A stretch of DNA of 64,000 nucleotides from Mesorhizobium sp. (GTDB lineage Bacteria; Pseudomonadota; Alphaproteobacteria; Rhizobiales; Rhizobiaceae). The translations under genes and the position numbers were made by a program. The first letter of the stretch is position 1. Every line of letters begins with the position of its first letter. Below are positions 62,989 through 64,000 of the stretch, in pieces. Location: assembly GCA_004020365.1 (NCBI GenBank), contig SAQR01000001.1, positions 164,088 through 228,087 on the forward strand, given 5' to 3'. The notes under the pieces were generated by a model. It saw only the letters and a list, made by a program, of their open reading frames with translations. It was not told the DNA's origin and ran no database searches.

Positions 62989-63867
62989 ATGACCGCTCTC
63001 GTCGCAAATGCAGGACCAAGCCGCTGGTGGCGCAGCCGCACCATGCGTCGTTTCACGAGCCATCATCTGGCGTTGCTGGGGGTGGTGATGATCACCCTTC
63101 TGACGCTGGCATGCGTCTTCGGCCCGCATCTCCTGCCCTATGATTCCCTCTACATCGATTTGCGCGCCCGCTTTTCACCGCCGCTGACCGGCTACCACTA
63201 CCTCGGGACCGATCCTTTGGGGCGGGACGTGGCGGCGCGACTGTTGATGGCGGGGAGGACCTCATTGCTGGTGGCTTTCTCTGCCATGCTGCTGTCGACG
63301 ATGATCGGAACGCTCGTCGGTGTGATCGCGGGCTATCGCGGCGGCTGGATCGGCGCAGCGCTGATGCGCACGGTCGACGGCTTCCTGTCATTCCCCTCGA
63401 TTTTCCTGCTGCTTGCCTTGGCCGCGGCACTGAAGCCGAGCCCAGCGATGGTCACCGTCATCGTCGCTGTCACCAGCTGGATGGAGGTCGCCCGAATTGT
63501 CGAGGCCGAGGTGCGGTCATTGCGCGAGCGCGAGTTTGTGCTGGCCGGGCGCATGCTGGGGCTGAGCGGCGCGCATATCATGTTCCGTGAGATCCTGCCC
63601 AACGCCATGGGCCCGATCATCGTGGCCGCGACGCTGACAGTCGCGCACGCTATTCTCCTGGAAGCCTATATCAGTTTCCTGGGTTATGGCATTCAGCCGC
63701 CGCTGCCCAGCTGGGGCAACATGCTCGAGGGCGCCCAGCAGTATCTGGACAGTGCGCCCTGGCTGGCGATCATTCCCGGGGCCGCCATAACCATCGCCGT
63801 GACAAGCTTTAATTTCATCGGCGACGGGTTGCGCGATGCGCTCGACGTGCGGGACGACCGTGTCTGA
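62989..63867 (+). CDS. dppC: Peptide ABC transporter permease (DppC family)
   Basis: 292 residues, six spans, with HYLGTDPLGRDVAARLLMAG and the ATPase-contact motif REFVLAGRMLGLSGAHIMFR, and the end FNFIGDGLRDALDVR, all typical of DppC. The next gene starts 8 bases before its stop. Confidence 0.92.
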   Translation: MTALVANAGPSRWWRSRTMRRFTSHHLALLGVVMITLLTLACVFGPHLLPYDSLYIDLRARFSPPLTGYHYLGTDPLGRDVAARLLMAGRTSLLVAFSAMLLSTMIGTLVGVIAGYRGGWIGAALMRTVDGFLSFPSIFLLLALAAALKPSPAMVTVIVAVTSWMEVARIVEAEVRSLREREFVLAGRMLGLSGAHIMFREILPNAMGPIIVAATLTVAHAILLEAYISFLGYGIQPPLPSWGNMLEGAQQYLDSAPWLAIIPGAAITIAVTSFNFIGDGLRDALDVRDDRV

Positions 63868-64000
63868 TCTCGCCGGCATGAACCGGCGCAGCCTCCTGAA
63901 ACCGCAACGAGAAGTCCCTCACGTGCACGAGCCCAAAGTCGCCGACAAAAATACGCCCTATTGGTGGGAAGCAGCACCAGTCATGCCGCTGCCGCCGCAG
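63860..64000 (+). CDS. Start of a FAD-dependent oxidoreductase (runs off the window)
   Basis: GTG at 63860 overlaps dppC and gives 47 codons to the window end: MSDLAGMNRRSLLKPQREVP, then KNTPYWWEAAP. The TPYWWEAAP segment is typical just before the FAD motif of DadA-like oxidases. An ATG at 63878 is another possible start. The identity is tentative because the FAD motif lies outside. Confidence 0.5.
   Translation, partial: MSDLAGMNRRSLLKPQREVPHVHEPKVADKNTPYWWEAAPVMPLPPQ

Overview
The window looks like the chromosome of a high-GC alphaproteobacterium of the order Hyphomicrobiales (Rhizobiales), most likely the Mesorhizobium/Aminobacter/Phyllobacteriaceae neighbourhood. The reasons are TRAP, Aap-type and Dpp-type uptake systems with GntR, LysR and Lrp regulators, a MerB-MerA fusion, BrnA, and a palindromic intergenic repeat of the kind found in rhizobial genomes. 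The genus is an inference. No rRNA, tRNA or CRISPR array was recognised.

Layout. (a) 1-4.8 kb, minus strand: a sugar-acid uptake and oxidation unit with a FadR-type regulator, TRAP DctP, DctQ and DctM, and an idonate/alcohol dehydrogenase cut by the window edge. (b) 5.0-8.6 kb: small accessory genes, namely a secreted orphan, an IS256-type transposase remnant, a MarR regulator, a class III nucleotide cyclase ending in a YHS metal-binding domain, and a frameshifted FAD monooxygenase. (c) 8.7-14.8 kb: copper operon with a CueR-type promoter, CopA P-type ATPase, CueR, cytochrome c', a DUF4396-multicopper oxidase fusion and a DedA/VTT-like membrane protein. (d) 14.8-21.1 kb: a mercury block (merR diverging from merT, merP, merF and merBA) plus debris. 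It is flanked by two direct copies of the 3' half of the DedA-like gene, as if inserted into or duplicated within the copper operon. (e) 21.1-26 kb: the rest of the copper operon, with a His-rich secreted protein, a lipoprotein, a TolC-type channel, a multicopper oxidase, a cupredoxin and a CusF. (f) 26-32 kb: more periplasmic and cytosolic metal-handling genes (four-helix Cys-rich copper protein, DUF305, LTXXQ/Spy-like), TetR and Crp/Fnr regulators, and a frameshifted cytochrome c. (g) 32-39 kb: an OmpR/EnvZ-type two-component system, a two-subunit molybdenum hydroxylase (isoquinoline 1-oxidoreductase type) whose cytochrome partner is truncated, a truncated cupin and a CPBP protease. (h) 39-64 kb: a large amino-compound catabolic region with an Aap-like importer lacking its ATPase gene, two PLP enzymes, an M20 amidohydrolase, two paralogous tandem-GNAT proteins, two paralogous tartrate/malate-type beta-decarboxylating dehydrogenases, a hydroxyacid dehydrogenase, a succinate-semialdehyde-type dehydrogenase, a HAD hydrolase, FAD oxidoreductases and a complete Dpp-like importer with a fused double ATPase.

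How the parts work together. Regions c, e and f together cover copper export, periplasmic oxidation, outer-membrane efflux and chaperoning. Region d takes up Hg(II) and reduces it, and its MerB domain should also cleave organomercurials. Region h appears to import a small amino compound, acylate and deacylate it, transaminate it, oxidise the aldehyde and decarboxylate the resulting hydroxyacid. Its substrate cannot be read from sequence alone.

The accessory metal island carries many broken genes and internal repeats, while the catabolic regions a and h are almost free of them. That suggests a mosaic, recently rearranged island in a stable backbone.
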